A stretch of 64,000 nucleotides of DNA from the NCBI GenBank assembly GCA_947462335.1, contig OX381713.1, positions 20,576,381 through 20,640,380 on the forward strand, read 5' to 3'. Shown here one piece after another: positions 1-9,931 of the stretch. The translations under genes were made by a program, and so were the position numbers. Source of the DNA: Harmothoe impar (taxonomy: Eukaryota; Annelida; Polychaeta; Phyllodocida; Polynoidae). Below the pieces are notes generated by a model, which worked only from the letters and a program-made list of their open reading frames with translations, had not been told where the DNA came from and ran no database searches. Position 1 is the stretch's first letter. The number at the start of each line of letters is the position of its first letter.

Positions 1-198
1 TTGGGTACCCCAATGCCATCTACTGGTCAATTTCACCATTATTCCTGTCACAAAGACTAAAGAATAAAATCCGGTATTTCTCGTTGTGTTTTTGACAATC
101 AGCACCAGTTACGCAACTTCCCGGGGTTTACCGGGTAAGTCCTTGGAGACCCGAACTATTTCGGGTAACCACAACAAACAAACCCAGCCCCGCCGCTC
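1..198 (-). other. 3' internal tail of the gypsy element
   Basis: Noncoding sequence downstream of the pol stop. It carries two short inverted-repeat motifs, at 120-137 (CCCGGGG..CCGGGTA) and 149-170 (ACCCGA..TCGGGTAACC). The same pair, in the same order, occurs in the 5' LTR at 7931-7949 and 7981-7999. Neither the polypurine tract nor the 3' LTR is identifiable before the window edge. Confidence 0.5.
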
Positions 199-3100
199 TT
201 ACGTAACAGCACCTCGACCCGCTATACGAGCACTTCTACGTATGGGTCCTTGGGGTTTCTTCTTCTTAATTACTGTAGGAAGCTCTCTAGTTTCCTTTTC
301 AGTAACTAACTTCTTCTTCTTCTTCCTACCATCGACTTTTCTAGCTGGCGTTGCTTTTCTAGTCTTCTTTGTAGGCGGGGGTGCTGTAACCTGTGTTTTA
401 CGCACCCACCTGGGTTGGGGCATTGGCACTTCTACCAAAGGCTCATTCTCATCGCCGGGCCGGCGACCTAGCCAAGGCTTCAGGCGATCTACATGGCCTG
501 CAACAATCTTGCCTTTCACATTTTTCAATAACACAGTAACATCCGATATTACTTTTGTCACTTCAAATGGCCCATCCCAACCCTTCGAGATTTTTCCATG
601 TACAGGTGGTTTCAATCTCACCACCTTTTGTCCAACTACATACTTCCTCTCTCTCAAGCCTGTATCATACCCTACTTTCTGATGGATGGCCGCTTTCTTC
701 AAATGGCCTCTCACCAATGCATAGCCTTCCCGCAATTCTCTGCGCAGGGATTCCGCAAATGCCACTCGGCATGGGACATCCTTTCTCCGCAGTACACTGC
801 CAAAGACCAAATCTGCAGGCATTATGATCTCAGATCCAAATACCAGGCTGTTAGGAGTGCAGCCAGTTGAAGCATGCACCGTACCGTTGTATGCATGAGC
901 CACATACTGGGAAAACGTATCCCAGTCATCCTGATTAGAATTAACCAGCGTGGTCAGCCCCTGAATCAACGTGCGGTTGAATCTCTCAACCATCCCATCC
1001 GACTGCGGTCGGTACGGATTAGTGCGTGTCTTAACTATGGCTAATTCTTCCAGCATCCCCTGAAAGAGACGCGATTCAAACTCCCTACCCTGGTCTGAAT
1101 GTAACATGAGAGGTGCGCCAAATGTTAGTACCCACTCCTCAACCAAAGCTTGTGCGCAAGTTAATGCCGTGTGATCCTTCATTGGGATCACCTTCACGTA
1201 CTTTGAATAGTAGTCTTGTACCACCATCATGCACACGTTGGAGTTTGGAGTTGTCTGGAAGCCAGTGATTATGTCAATGGCTATCCTCGCAAATCTGACT
1301 CCGAACAGTTCCTGTCTGAGAGATGTTTTACCTTTCCCAGGGCCCGGCTTCACCAGGCAACACGTTGGGCATTCACTCAACCAACGTATTACGTCCTTAG
1401 ACATCCCAGGCCAGTAATATCTCCTCGCGAGTTTGTCCAAAGTCCGTTTCCTGCCAAAATGAGCGGAAGTCTGATGACCATGGAAAAACTCGAATACTTC
1501 CCATCTCAGAGAAGCTGGCAAGACTATCTGTAGCCTCCTCCTGGCTTTGCCTTCAAGAGTTTTCCATCTACACAATAGGCCGTCTCGCACTACCAGCTGC
1601 GACCATTGGCCCACTAAGTTCCTTACTTCCACACATTCTAATGACAGAGCAGGTCTGACGGGACGAGCAGCTCTCTCCAGGATCAGATTCCGTATCATAT
1701 TGATACCATCGTCATCCTGCTGAGCTTCAAGTATGGACTCCGCCGACCAAAACACCAAGTTCTCTTCCCAGGCCGGATCAAAATTCATTATTGGAGCCAC
1801 CAACGCGTTATGTATGCCACAGTCTTCACAGTCCATTCTTGCACATCTTCGGATTGGTCTCCTAGACAAGCAATCCGCATTTACGTGCTTCACTCCGCTC
1901 GGATGCTGAATCTGGGTATTCTCTATCCCTAGTTCAGACAACGCGGAGATCCATCTACCCATCATCCCATCTGCTTCCTTGAAATTAAGGAGCCATCTCA
2001 AGGATGAATGGTCTGTTCGTAGAATAAAATTCCCACCATACAAATAATGGCGGAATTTCTTTGTGTAAACTACTATGGCCAACAACTCTCTCTTGGTGGT
2101 GCAATAATTGCGTTGAGTTTTACTCAAGCTGTTGCTAGCAAATGCCAAGGGCACTTCTCTACCTTCCTGCACTTGGGATAAGACAGCGCCTATGCTATCG
2201 TTGCTAGCGTCGGTGTCCAGGATGAACTGATCACCCTCAGTAGGATAGCTCAGCACAGGAGTTACCGTGAATAACTCCTTCAGCTTCTGAAAAGCCTGTC
2301 CAGCTAATTCCGTCCAAATAAACGGTGGTAGCTTCAACATTCCCTTCCTTTTTCCTACTACCAGCGCCTGTAATGGAGCTGACACCTCAGCAAATCCGGG
2401 AATGAAATCGCGGTAGTACGAGCAGAAACCCAAAAATGACCTCACTTCTTTCTGGTCTTTTGGCGTTGCCCAATTAGCTACAGCCTCTAATTTCCCTGGA
2501 TCCGCCGAAATACCTGTGCCACTGACTATTCGGCCCAGATATTCCACTGATTGCCTGAAGAACTTGCATTTCTTAGCTTTCAGTCTAAGGTTGTAGGATC
2601 TCAATCGATCCATCACCTTGTTCAGATTTGATAGACACTCCTCCCGAGTTTTCCCGAAAACTATGATGTCGTCTAGATAAACTAGACAGTTTTTCCACAA
2701 CAATCCCCTTAGCATTGTCTCCATCATATTCTCGAAAGTAGCCGGAGCATTGCATAAGCCAAATGGCATTACATTGAACTCAAACAACCCCCGGTGGGTT
2801 GTGAATGCTGTCTTTTCCTTATCCTCTGGGTGCATCCCAATCTGCCAGTATCCTGACTGGAGATCTAAGGTACTAAACCAGTGATTGCCTCCCAAGGAAT
2901 CCAGACTTTCGTCAATGCGTGGCAAGGGGTAGGCATTCTTCCTCGTAATCCCATTCAGTCTCCTGTAATCTATACAGAACCGACAGGTGCCATCCTTTTT
3001 GGTAACCATTACCACCGGACTAGCCCATGGACTATCTGAGGGCCTTATTATCCCTTCCCCTAACATCTTGTCCACCTCATCCTCCAATGCCTGTTTCTTA

Positions 3101-4386
3101 GACAACGGGAGGCGCCGGTATGGCAAGCGCAATGGTGGGCTAGAACCGGTGTCTATCCGATGAGTTACTCGGTCAGTTCTACCCAATTGCTCCCCTGGAG
3201 CGGAGAACAAGTCTGCATTCTCGCATAATAGCTGAGCTAGACTCTGTTTGTCCTCCTCCGTCTCCAAGTGGCTATCTGTCACTAATGGTAAAAGATGCAG
3301 TGGCAAACCATATCCTTCCTTCCTATCCTGCTCTCCAGTGTCTTGCAATACCACTGGCATAGCGGATGGATCCAAAGCTCCTATTTCCACTGCCCTCTTT
3401 ACTGCTAACTCCACTTCTGGTGAGTCAGCTCTTCCTACCACGTCAGCATATGTTACGTCCCCAAAGGTCGTCCCCTTTTCCAGGTACACATCCTGAAAAG
3501 TCATATTACTGACTGGTACTACTGTTCGTCTTGAACTTTGCACTAAGGCACTGGTGGAAACCAACCCCAGCTTACTCAAATGCTGCTGATTCGGTTCCAC
3601 CACCCCCATGCGGTCAAATTCCATTTCCCGGCAGTATACAACTACATTGCACACATGGCGGGGAGGAATTCGCACTGTCTGAGAGACAGACGAGACGCCT
3701 GAAATCCGGCGGAGTACACACTGGACTTTCATCTCTTGTGGATATCGAAGAGTGAGTTCCCCTGTCACACTATCCAATACCGCCCCATACAGAGAACAAA
3801 AATCTACTCCCAAGATTCCCTCATCCGTCAATTCAGCCACAGTTGTTGAAACAACAAATGAATGTTGATTCACCCAAAAGGGTATCACCTGTCTGCCATG
3901 TGTCCGCATATGAGACCCATCAGCACTTCTGACCGACCCAGACCCCACAGGGTTAGTCGACAGACCTGCGAGCTTCTTGAAGAAATGGTGACCCATCATG
4001 GAGTGACTAGCTCCAGTATCAATCAGAAATTCCCCCAAGCAGCCCTGAATCTGCACAGGCAAGTACCATCTCTTCCCTTGTAAAGGGGAAGGTTGCAAGG
4101 CAAATCTCTGGATTCCAGCTTCACCGCCCAAGTCATATCCCCTCGAGTTGAGAAACTTAACTATAGGATCATCGGGTTTGAGTCGCGAAGCACAAAACCT
4201 TTCTACTTCTTCCGCCAACTCAATTCTGCGGACGGTGTCCAGATGAGCTAAATCTTCAACACCATTCTCGTCCGTTCCCTGGGGCCCATCTCCACCTGGC
4301 GGATCAGACTCAGGTGCGGCTAACCCCAGCGGTTCCCATGAAGTGGAATCTTTTGATTCTCCCCTAACAGTACCTTTGACAATCAC
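199..4386 (-). CDS. pol: gypsy Pol polyprotein (protease, RT, RNase H, integrase)
   Basis: An open frame of 1395 codons. The retropepsin active site is FLIDTGAS near residues 120-127. The reverse transcriptase contains FCIDYRRLNG (about 470), the LDLQSGYWQI block and the catalytic YLDD (570-573). RNase H begins at FILDTDAS (about 721). The integrase has an H2C2 zinc finger (HGHQTSAHF..CPTC) and DDE-region blocks (AIDIITGF, HSDQGREFES, RPQSDGMVERFNRTL). The basic C-terminus ends in RRSARIAG; I see no chromodomain. The listed start is a GTG. The first in-frame ATG falls inside the protease after the catalytic Asp, so independent AUG initiation would destroy the protease. The frame is open upstream into the end of gag, which fits expression as a Gag-Pol frameshift product. 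Confidence 0.93.
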   Translation of the reverse strand: MIVKGTVRGESKDSTSWEPLGLAAPESDPPGGDGPQGTDENGVEDLAHLDTVRRIELAEEVERFCASRLKPDDPIVKFLNSRGYDLGGEAGIQRFALQPSPLQGKRWYLPVQIQGCLGEFLIDTGASHSMMGHHFFKKLAGLSTNPVGSGSVRSADGSHMRTHGRQVIPFWVNQHSFVVSTTVAELTDEGILGVDFCSLYGAVLDSVTGELTLRYPQEMKVQCVLRRISGVSSVSQTVRIPPRHVCNVVVYCREMEFDRMGVVEPNQQHLSKLGLVSTSALVQSSRRTVVPVSNMTFQDVYLEKGTTFGDVTYADVVGRADSPEVELAVKRAVEIGALDPSAMPVVLQDTGEQDRKEGYGLPLHLLPLVTDSHLETEEDKQSLAQLLCENADLFSAPGEQLGRTDRVTHRIDTGSSPPLRLPYRRLPLSKKQALEDEVDKMLGEGIIRPSDSPWASPVVMVTKKDGTCRFCIDYRRLNGITRKNAYPLPRIDESLDSLGGNHWFSTLDLQSGYWQIGMHPEDKEKTAFTTHRGLFEFNVMPFGLCNAPATFENMMETMLRGLLWKNCLVYLDDIIVFGKTREECLSNLNKVMDRLRSYNLRLKAKKCKFFRQSVEYLGRIVSGTGISADPGKLEAVANWATPKDQKEVRSFLGFCSYYRDFIPGFAEVSAPLQALVVGKRKGMLKLPPFIWTELAGQAFQKLKELFTVTPVLSYPTEGDQFILDTDASNDSIGAVLSQVQEGREVPLAFASNSLSKTQRNYCTTKRELLAIVVYTKKFRHYLYGGNFILRTDHSSLRWLLNFKEADGMMGRWISALSELGIENTQIQHPSGVKHVNADCLSRRPIRRCARMDCEDCGIHNALVAPIMNFDPAWEENLVFWSAESILEAQQDDDGINMIRNLILERAARPVRPALSLECVEVRNLVGQWSQLVVRDGLLCRWKTLEGKARRRLQIVLPASLRWEVFEFFHGHQTSAHFGRKRTLDKLARRYYWPGMSKDVIRWLSECPTCCLVKPGPGKGKTSLRQELFGVRFARIAIDIITGFQTTPNSNVCMMVVQDYYSKYVKVIPMKDHTALTCAQALVEEWVLTFGAPLMLHSDQGREFESRLFQGMLEELAIVKTRTNPYRPQSDGMVERFNRTLIQGLTTLVNSNQDDWDTFSQYVAHAYNGTVHASTGCTPNSLVFGSEIIMPADLVFGSVLRRKDVPCRVAFAESLRRELREGYALVRGHLKKAAIHQKVGYDTGLRERKYVVGQKVVRLKPPVHGKISKGWDGPFEVTKVISDVTVLLKNVKGKIVAGHVDRLKPWLGRRPGDENEPLVEVPMPQPRWVRKTQVTAPPPTKKTRKATPARKVDGRKKKKKLVTEKETRELPTVIKKKKPQGPIRRSARIAGRGAVT

Positions 4387-4424
4387 AGGTGGGGTTGTTA
4401 TCTTGTCATCGACAACAACCCCTG

Positions 4425-7316
4425 TTAGTTTTCCGTCGGTGGTGGGCTTTGGTCAGAAGAGGGTCCGTCTTTTTGTTTCTCGACCGATGATACATTCTTA
4501 GTATCCTTGGACCAACATGTCCTTGCAAAGTGACCCTTCTTCCCACAATTATAACATTTCGTGTCTTTGTTGGGTTTCCCCTTACCGCGACCACGAGATG
4601 CGACCTTTTCAGCCTTCTCAGCCTTACTACGCTCCTCCATGACTTTTCCGATCATGGTCTTCAATGCACCCTCCTCTGGCGCTTGAGCGTCTGATCCTGG
4701 AACCCTTCGTCTTACATAAAAAGAACGACGTCCTTTCCATTTAGGATCTATTGCTGCCACCTCTTGCACTCCCTCTGTAGTCAGTTCAACCTCTTCTACG
4801 GGCATTTCTATTACTGCTACAGGGGCTGCCTCTACAGTTTTCAACAGCTTCCTCTTTCTCAGAGCATCTTCTGTAAGCTCGAAGATATCTGCTAGTGACA
4901 TAGTGGTCTTCCACTGTGAAGCAATCTCGCTCGACAATCTTTCGTCCTTAAGTCCATCTATATACAGGCTGGACAACTTCCTTACCAGCCATGGATCACT
5001 TGGACTCATAGATGCAAATGCTTCTGCTGCTAGCACTCTGAGAGCCATTCCAAACTGTCTGTGCCCTTCACCGGGCTTCTGAACTCTTGCCTCTAGCTCA
5101 GATGCGGGATCCGCACCGGATGTGGAACCTAAAGCCCAAGAAGCTGTTTCCACTAATCCCTTGTACGTTCTACCCCCGCTTAACTCAAAGCTTGTTAGAG
5201 CGGGATCACCAGGACCATCTCGCAGACACCATGACAAAGCTGCAAGGCATTCATCGCCTTCCCAACCATTATGTCTCATATCTGCTGAAAATCGTGTGAA
5301 CCATTTTCTCCATGGAACTGTGCCATCATACTGCTTCATCTTGATAGCCTGCTTTCTCACAGGTGTCATCCCCGTTCTCAACGGTATATCAGTCTGACTC
5401 AAAGCATAGTCCACTGCTTTAAAGTTCCCCACGTCATTCGGTACCGCATCAATCCCCAATCTTCTAATTGCTGGATTGTTTTGGAACACTACCTCATCTT
5501 CCATAGACATATTTGCCCTATGTTGGTAGGGTGTCCCACTTTGAATAGTACCTCCTGTCCTTGGTGTATTCATGCTTCCTGGAGTTACATGACTGCCAGG
5601 CAATGGGGGAGGTGGTATATTGAACATAGGTCTTGCGTTCCCATAACAGTTATCCGGACCAACATTACTCCACCCCCCATAGGAGGTGTTAGGCCCTGCC
5701 AGATTCCCTTGACCTGGCGGCCGAGCATTCATGTTTACCCCCTTGGGCAAACCTGGTCTACCCACTGTAGACACGTTTACCGGACCTGTAGGAACCTGCC
5801 TTGTTCCCGGAGCTGGAGTAGAATGAGCACCTGGAGCTGGAGCAGTGTTACCTGGTCCCACAGGAGGCTTATTCCCTGTAGCCTGGGCTACCGGAACGTC
5901 TCCTTTTACTCCCTTGGTGTCATTCTCCACACTCACTGACTCTGTTTCCTCAAGAAAGCAATCTAACTTCTCCTGAAACAGCTTTTCAACTCTACCACAC
6001 AGTTCCAACATGAACTCCTCATTCTTATCAAACTTACTGCCATGCATGGATGAGTGTCCACTCACACTGGATAACATGTCAGCTGTATGTATCACCATGG
6101 AACCATCTAGATCCTCAGTGGCAGGTGGTTTCACCACCTCTTCCACTGTATTGACTATAAATACTGAGGGCTCGTCGGCAGTCACAAAGGTCTCATCTTT
6201 AGACACTTCTTGTGCTGTCCCCACTGAGTCCCTTTGTACCTTAGTCACTTCTGGTTCCAGTTTCTTCACCATGTGATTCTCAGCTTGTTGAGCTAGTGCT
6301 TCCAACTCTCCTAACTTACTATCCTGTTTCTTCAACAACTCATCATACTCCGCTACATGTAACTGCCTTGCCAGTATCTCGGAACCAATTTCTTTATTCC
6401 GCACCACTAGCTTTTCTGTTTCAGACTTCAATCTGACTTCAGTTCCCTCAAGTAGACCTACATTGACTGAAATTTGTTCCAGATGTTTTATCTGAGCTGC
6501 ATGTTCCCCAATGTTTCCCGACCTCTTTGCCAAAAAACTCTTTTCGAAAGCTTCCCTTTCCTCCTTCAGCTTTCTAAGGGATTCCTCCTCTAATCTTATC
6601 CCTTCTTTCATATGCTCATGCTCATTTCTCAATCTGAGCGTCCTTATGTCATCCAGGCTCAACCTCTCCCTGGGTTCATAAGGTGGAACCTCTAGACCTG
6701 GTATCGTCAGCCTAAAAGGATCTGGGAACAGCTTATCTCCCCTGGAGATCACCTCAGCTGTCTCTTCCCCTTCCTCAGGAGTTTCCCCTAGGTCGTCCCT
6801 TTTGACTACCTCAACTCCTTCCTGACTGACTGGGACCACCACTCTAGTCCCTTCCACTGCTTCCACAGTGGGTACCGGTCTAAGTTCCCATCTCACTGGT
6901 ACATCTACTGTACCCTCCAGACTAGGTATACTAGAGTCACTATCCTCTCCAATATCTTCTATGGTTACCGGTCCAAGCATCACATCTTCTCTTGATGTTT
7001 CCCTTACCTGGACCCGGCCTACCATTTCCCTATCTGGCTCCAGAGCTGGACGTTTCGCTGGAGGGTCCCCTAGTGAATCCTCAGATCTCACTTCATGGGC
7101 GCTATCTTCCCCTCCATGTCCAATTTCCCTATTCTGATTGAACGTATGCACCTTCTGCCTAGCATTAAACCTCACCCTAGATCGCAATCTAGGACGCATC
7201 CCCTCCCCTTGGTTAGTAACCGACGGGGGAGGTACCTCTGTATCTGACATATCTTCACCACACAAAAGCAACCTGTAATAGCTATCCTTGAAACCTACCA
7301 ATTCTGGTTCAAACAT
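4425..7316 (-). CDS. gag: gypsy Gag-like polyprotein with CCHC zinc knuckle
   Basis: A 963-aa ORF starting 84 bp inside the 5' LTR boundary. The N-terminal half is acidic and Ser/Pro-rich. A charged, probably coiled-coil stretch follows (LRNEHEHMKEGIRLEEESLR and on, about residues 230-350), then a Pro/Gly/Asn-rich region. A capsid-like segment comes next (YDGTVPWRKWFTRFSADMRH), and near the C-terminus there is a single CX2CX4HX4C knuckle (CYNCGKKGHFARTC) for RNA binding. It is long for a gypsy Gag because of the N-terminal extension. A second Met at residue 23 (MSDTEVPP) is an alternative start. The stop at 4425-4427 follows directly on a possible slippery sequence into pol. Confidence 0.88.
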   Translation of the reverse strand: MFEPELVGFKDSYYRLLLCGEDMSDTEVPPPSVTNQGEGMRPRLRSRVRFNARQKVHTFNQNREIGHGGEDSAHEVRSEDSLGDPPAKRPALEPDREMVGRVQVRETSREDVMLGPVTIEDIGEDSDSSIPSLEGTVDVPVRWELRPVPTVEAVEGTRVVVPVSQEGVEVVKRDDLGETPEEGEETAEVISRGDKLFPDPFRLTIPGLEVPPYEPRERLSLDDIRTLRLRNEHEHMKEGIRLEEESLRKLKEEREAFEKSFLAKRSGNIGEHAAQIKHLEQISVNVGLLEGTEVRLKSETEKLVVRNKEIGSEILARQLHVAEYDELLKKQDSKLGELEALAQQAENHMVKKLEPEVTKVQRDSVGTAQEVSKDETFVTADEPSVFIVNTVEEVVKPPATEDLDGSMVIHTADMLSSVSGHSSMHGSKFDKNEEFMLELCGRVEKLFQEKLDCFLEETESVSVENDTKGVKGDVPVAQATGNKPPVGPGNTAPAPGAHSTPAPGTRQVPTGPVNVSTVGRPGLPKGVNMNARPPGQGNLAGPNTSYGGWSNVGPDNCYGNARPMFNIPPPPLPGSHVTPGSMNTPRTGGTIQSGTPYQHRANMSMEDEVVFQNNPAIRRLGIDAVPNDVGNFKAVDYALSQTDIPLRTGMTPVRKQAIKMKQYDGTVPWRKWFTRFSADMRHNGWEGDECLAALSWCLRDGPGDPALTSFELSGGRTYKGLVETASWALGSTSGADPASELEARVQKPGEGHRQFGMALRVLAAEAFASMSPSDPWLVRKLSSLYIDGLKDERLSSEIASQWKTTMSLADIFELTEDALRKRKLLKTVEAAPVAVIEMPVEEVELTTEGVQEVAAIDPKWKGRRSFYVRRRVPGSDAQAPEEGALKTMIGKVMEERSKAEKAEKVASRGRGKGKPNKDTKCYNCGKKGHFARTCWSKDTKNVSSVEKQKDGPSSDQSPPPTEN
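4428..4434 (-). promoter_or_regulatory. possible -1 ribosomal frameshift site, gag to pol
   Basis: On the minus strand the last Gag codons read GAA AAC followed by the stop TAA. The heptamer G-GAA-AAC resembles the X-XXY-YYZ pattern, with an imperfect first triplet. Reading GGA AAA CTA after slipping back one base enters the pol frame, which is open from here on. The site, the stop and the frame relation are visible; the slippage itself is inferred. Confidence 0.45.
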
Positions 7317-7386
7317 ATAAGAGCTTACCTCTCAATTTCAGAAAGAAAAATAACAAAATAAATGTAAACCAATACTTACCCAAAGT

Positions 7387-7400
7387 GGTCACGGCACCAG
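7387..7400 (-). other. probable tRNA primer-binding site
   Basis: On the minus strand, one base after the LTR end (CTACA), the sequence is TGGTGCCGTGACC. A TGG start, complementary to a tRNA CCA end, in this position is what a minus-strand primer site requires. I have not assigned the tRNA. Confidence 0.5.
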
Positions 7401-8178
7401 TGTAGCTGTTGGCTATTCTAAGATAGACATCTGCTATGAAAAACTCCAGATTCGAAAATAGGTTGTTCAGAAATTACACTTTATTCATTCTGACATACGG
7501 CTCGTAATCATACAGACGGATAGCAATAATCAAATAGGCTTCTGAACACCAGTGGTCATATGAACATACAGGAGGTATACGCTCACGGTCTAGTACATAG
7601 TTCCCGAGTTCCAATGCTCTCTTCCATCTTGGTTAACTCCTCTTGGGACAGACTCCCCCGTAGGGAGTTCTGTACCCGGAGTTGTACACCAGTGCGTCTA
7701 TCTCCTCTAGTTCCCCCAGAGGGTAGAACAGAGAAAGACGCAGGGTGACCAAGGTGGAAGCAGCGACAGGACTAGGCCTAAAAGGTACAACAGAGTTCGG
7801 GGAAGCTCTGTTGTGGAGCAGCCAAGCTGGCCGAAGTGCGCAGCAAGACTGGGTCCTCGATTAGCAGAACTCCAGGTCTTATGTACTGGTCGTTATGTAA
7901 TTCTCTCCATTACTCGTAAACACTTGAGTTCCCGAGGAACTCCGGGTAACCACGCGCCGGTGCATCCGAGCCGACACTGTACCCGAGATATGTCGGGTGA
8001 CACGTGGCGGTCACGGCTCAATGCACATAACCAGGCCGCGCTCCACCATTCCTCAGGTGGGCTTATATAACCTTATACTCGGCAGTAGACAGGAGTGCGG
8101 CCTGGATACACGACAACACATATACCAAATATAACTCCAACTGGTTCCCTAGAAATAGTACAGCGGCGACCCACTACA
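7401..8178 (-). repeat. 5' LTR of the gypsy element
   Basis: About 778 bp bounded on the element strand by TGTAG at the start (8178) and CTACA at the end (7401), a short inverted terminus of the TG..CA type. A TATA-like TTATATAAGC lies at 8061-8070, and AATAAAG lies near 7480-7485 in the R/U5 part. The primer-binding site abuts the inner end. The second LTR is outside the window, so identity between the two cannot be checked here. Confidence 0.72.
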
Positions 8179-9931
8179 ATAGGATGATAAAAATGTCATA
8201 TTCCACTGCTTGTTTTGGGTAGTTGCATCCAGAATTCTGACAAACCAGCTAGGATACACCAACTTCAATATGTTTTCTTTCAGAATCTGCCACCTTCAGT
8301 ATGATAGGTTTTGAGATAATAGAGTTACCCCTTGGACCAAAAAATGTGTTACACCATCAGTTGATTTTAAAATGAGAGCAGAAAACGCCAGTGGCGCCCT
8401 CTGTAGAGCACTGTGGTGCCTAACTTTAATGTTTTATCCAGTCCCTATGGATAGCTAGTCACCGATGTCGACCAAGGCTTCACCACCTCCCCTCTGTTGT
8501 TAAAAAATGGGAGCACTTCTCAGAATCTAGCGACCATTAGTTTTGGGCACGTTCAACTAATGGATAGCTGGACGTGCCCTACCAATGTCGGCAATGATCG
8601 CATAGATTGATAGAATCTGATAGGTGCTCTTAGTGCTCTATGAGAAGCATAGGTCGACATCGGTGACTACCCCCTATTGGCCCCTACCAAGTTTTTTTTA
8701 GTTTTTTTTTTTTAGAAAATGCCCCCCCCCCAAACACACACAAAAAAAGAGGTATGCGTTGGTGGTGTGGCCTACGTGCAGATATGTTGTCGCGAGTAGG
8801 CTTAAGCTATACATAATAATAATAATATATTATTAGGGCCAATATTAAGTAGCCTACATAGACAAAGGAGATATTTTTGGTATCATTCCCCCCGAGGTGA
8901 GGCTGGGCCCTGGCCAGGTCAATTAGGCCAGTGGTGAAGTTATGGGGCACTAGTGTCCCCTGGTGTAGGGCACCTGAGGTATCCCTGACCAGTGACTTCC
9001 CCTAGTAAACTACAATGTACATAGGCTGTTCTCTTGACTGACACTCCCAATGTTTAACTGATAAGGCTAAGCACTTGGCAATTATCTATGACCTAGCTCT
9101 TTTTGGTTTTGGCAACTTCCAATATCATATTTACAAATCCCAGTAGGATTGGTATTTGATATATTGGGATTATACTTCAAGGGAGCAGATTCCTATGGGA
9201 GAATAATGTTATACAGATATTTCCCAATGCTGATGGCTTAGGACTTCCCAGATAGCTAGGGCCTTGAAAACCGGGGAATGCACACTTCAGTGCACATACT
9301 TTTAGGTACCAATACTAGTAATATGCTGGAACTATTTTTTTCATAAATGCATAGAGGTGCAATATGTGTATTATTGGTGAACATCTATGTAATGCTATCT
9401 ATTTTGGGATACATATTCTTATTATGTCTCCTGGATCCTTGCACTTAAATCTTGAAATCAGAGGGAAAATTATATCATTTTAAGCAGCATGGCCCACACA
9501 AATGAGAAATCTCAGAGGGTCATCATATAGGTCTGGATATCAACTGATCACAGCTAATAGCTGCCATGTGCGTGGTGCTGCCACCTAGTGTATCCTCCCC
9601 CTCCTAGCATAGTGTTGTTCCCTTAGACATCAAGGTGACTGGGTGCCTTTGATATATTGTTTGAGGTTTAACAATTACATTACTACCTAAAGCTAGGCTT
9701 TACTGGCACCTATAATACTTTTGTTGTATATAGGCTATATGCCCAGTGAATCTAATGCTAAATTATAAAACTTGATAACTAACAGAGTGGTTACTTTTCA
9801 ACATGAGGGATCGAAATTAATCTATAATCTCACCCCTTTACCAGGGGCTGGTGTTTGGGGAAACGGCAAGAGCCAAACACAATATCAATGTATAATAGCT
9901 TATAATATGAATGTGCCTTTCTTCTGTTCAG
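8179..9931. other. TRMT112 upstream intron sequence, no gene seen
   Basis: Between the gypsy LTR and the first visible TRMT112 exon I find no exon with a TRMT112 N-terminus and no sizeable ORF. It holds one TIR element (8456-8669), T-rich and A-rich runs near 8695-8750, and otherwise plain AT-rich sequence. It is most likely part of TRMT112 intron 1. Confidence 0.5.
8456..8669. repeat. 214-bp terminal-inverted-repeat element
   Basis: The left end TAGTCACCGATGTCGACC is the exact reverse complement of the right end GGTCGACATCGGTGACTA (8652-8669). There is no coding capacity. A related inner block (AATGGATAGCTGGACG) suggests further internal symmetry. This looks like a short MITE-type element. 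Confidence 0.6.

Larger units (their letters stand above)
1..8178 (-). mobile_element. Ty3/gypsy-type LTR retrotransposon, left end outside window
   Basis: The element reads right to left: 5' LTR (7401-8178), primer-binding region, gag ORF (7316-4425), pol ORF (down to 199), then about 200 bp of 3' internal sequence reaching the window edge. The pol order protease, reverse transcriptase, RNase H, integrase is that of Ty3/gypsy (Metaviridae) rather than copia. There is no env-like ORF. Both long ORFs are open, so the copy looks young. TRMT112 exon 1 is not in the window while exons 2-4 follow at 9932, so the element probably sits in TRMT112 intron 1, antisense to that gene. The 3' LTR and target-site duplication would lie left of position 1. 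Confidence 0.9.
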
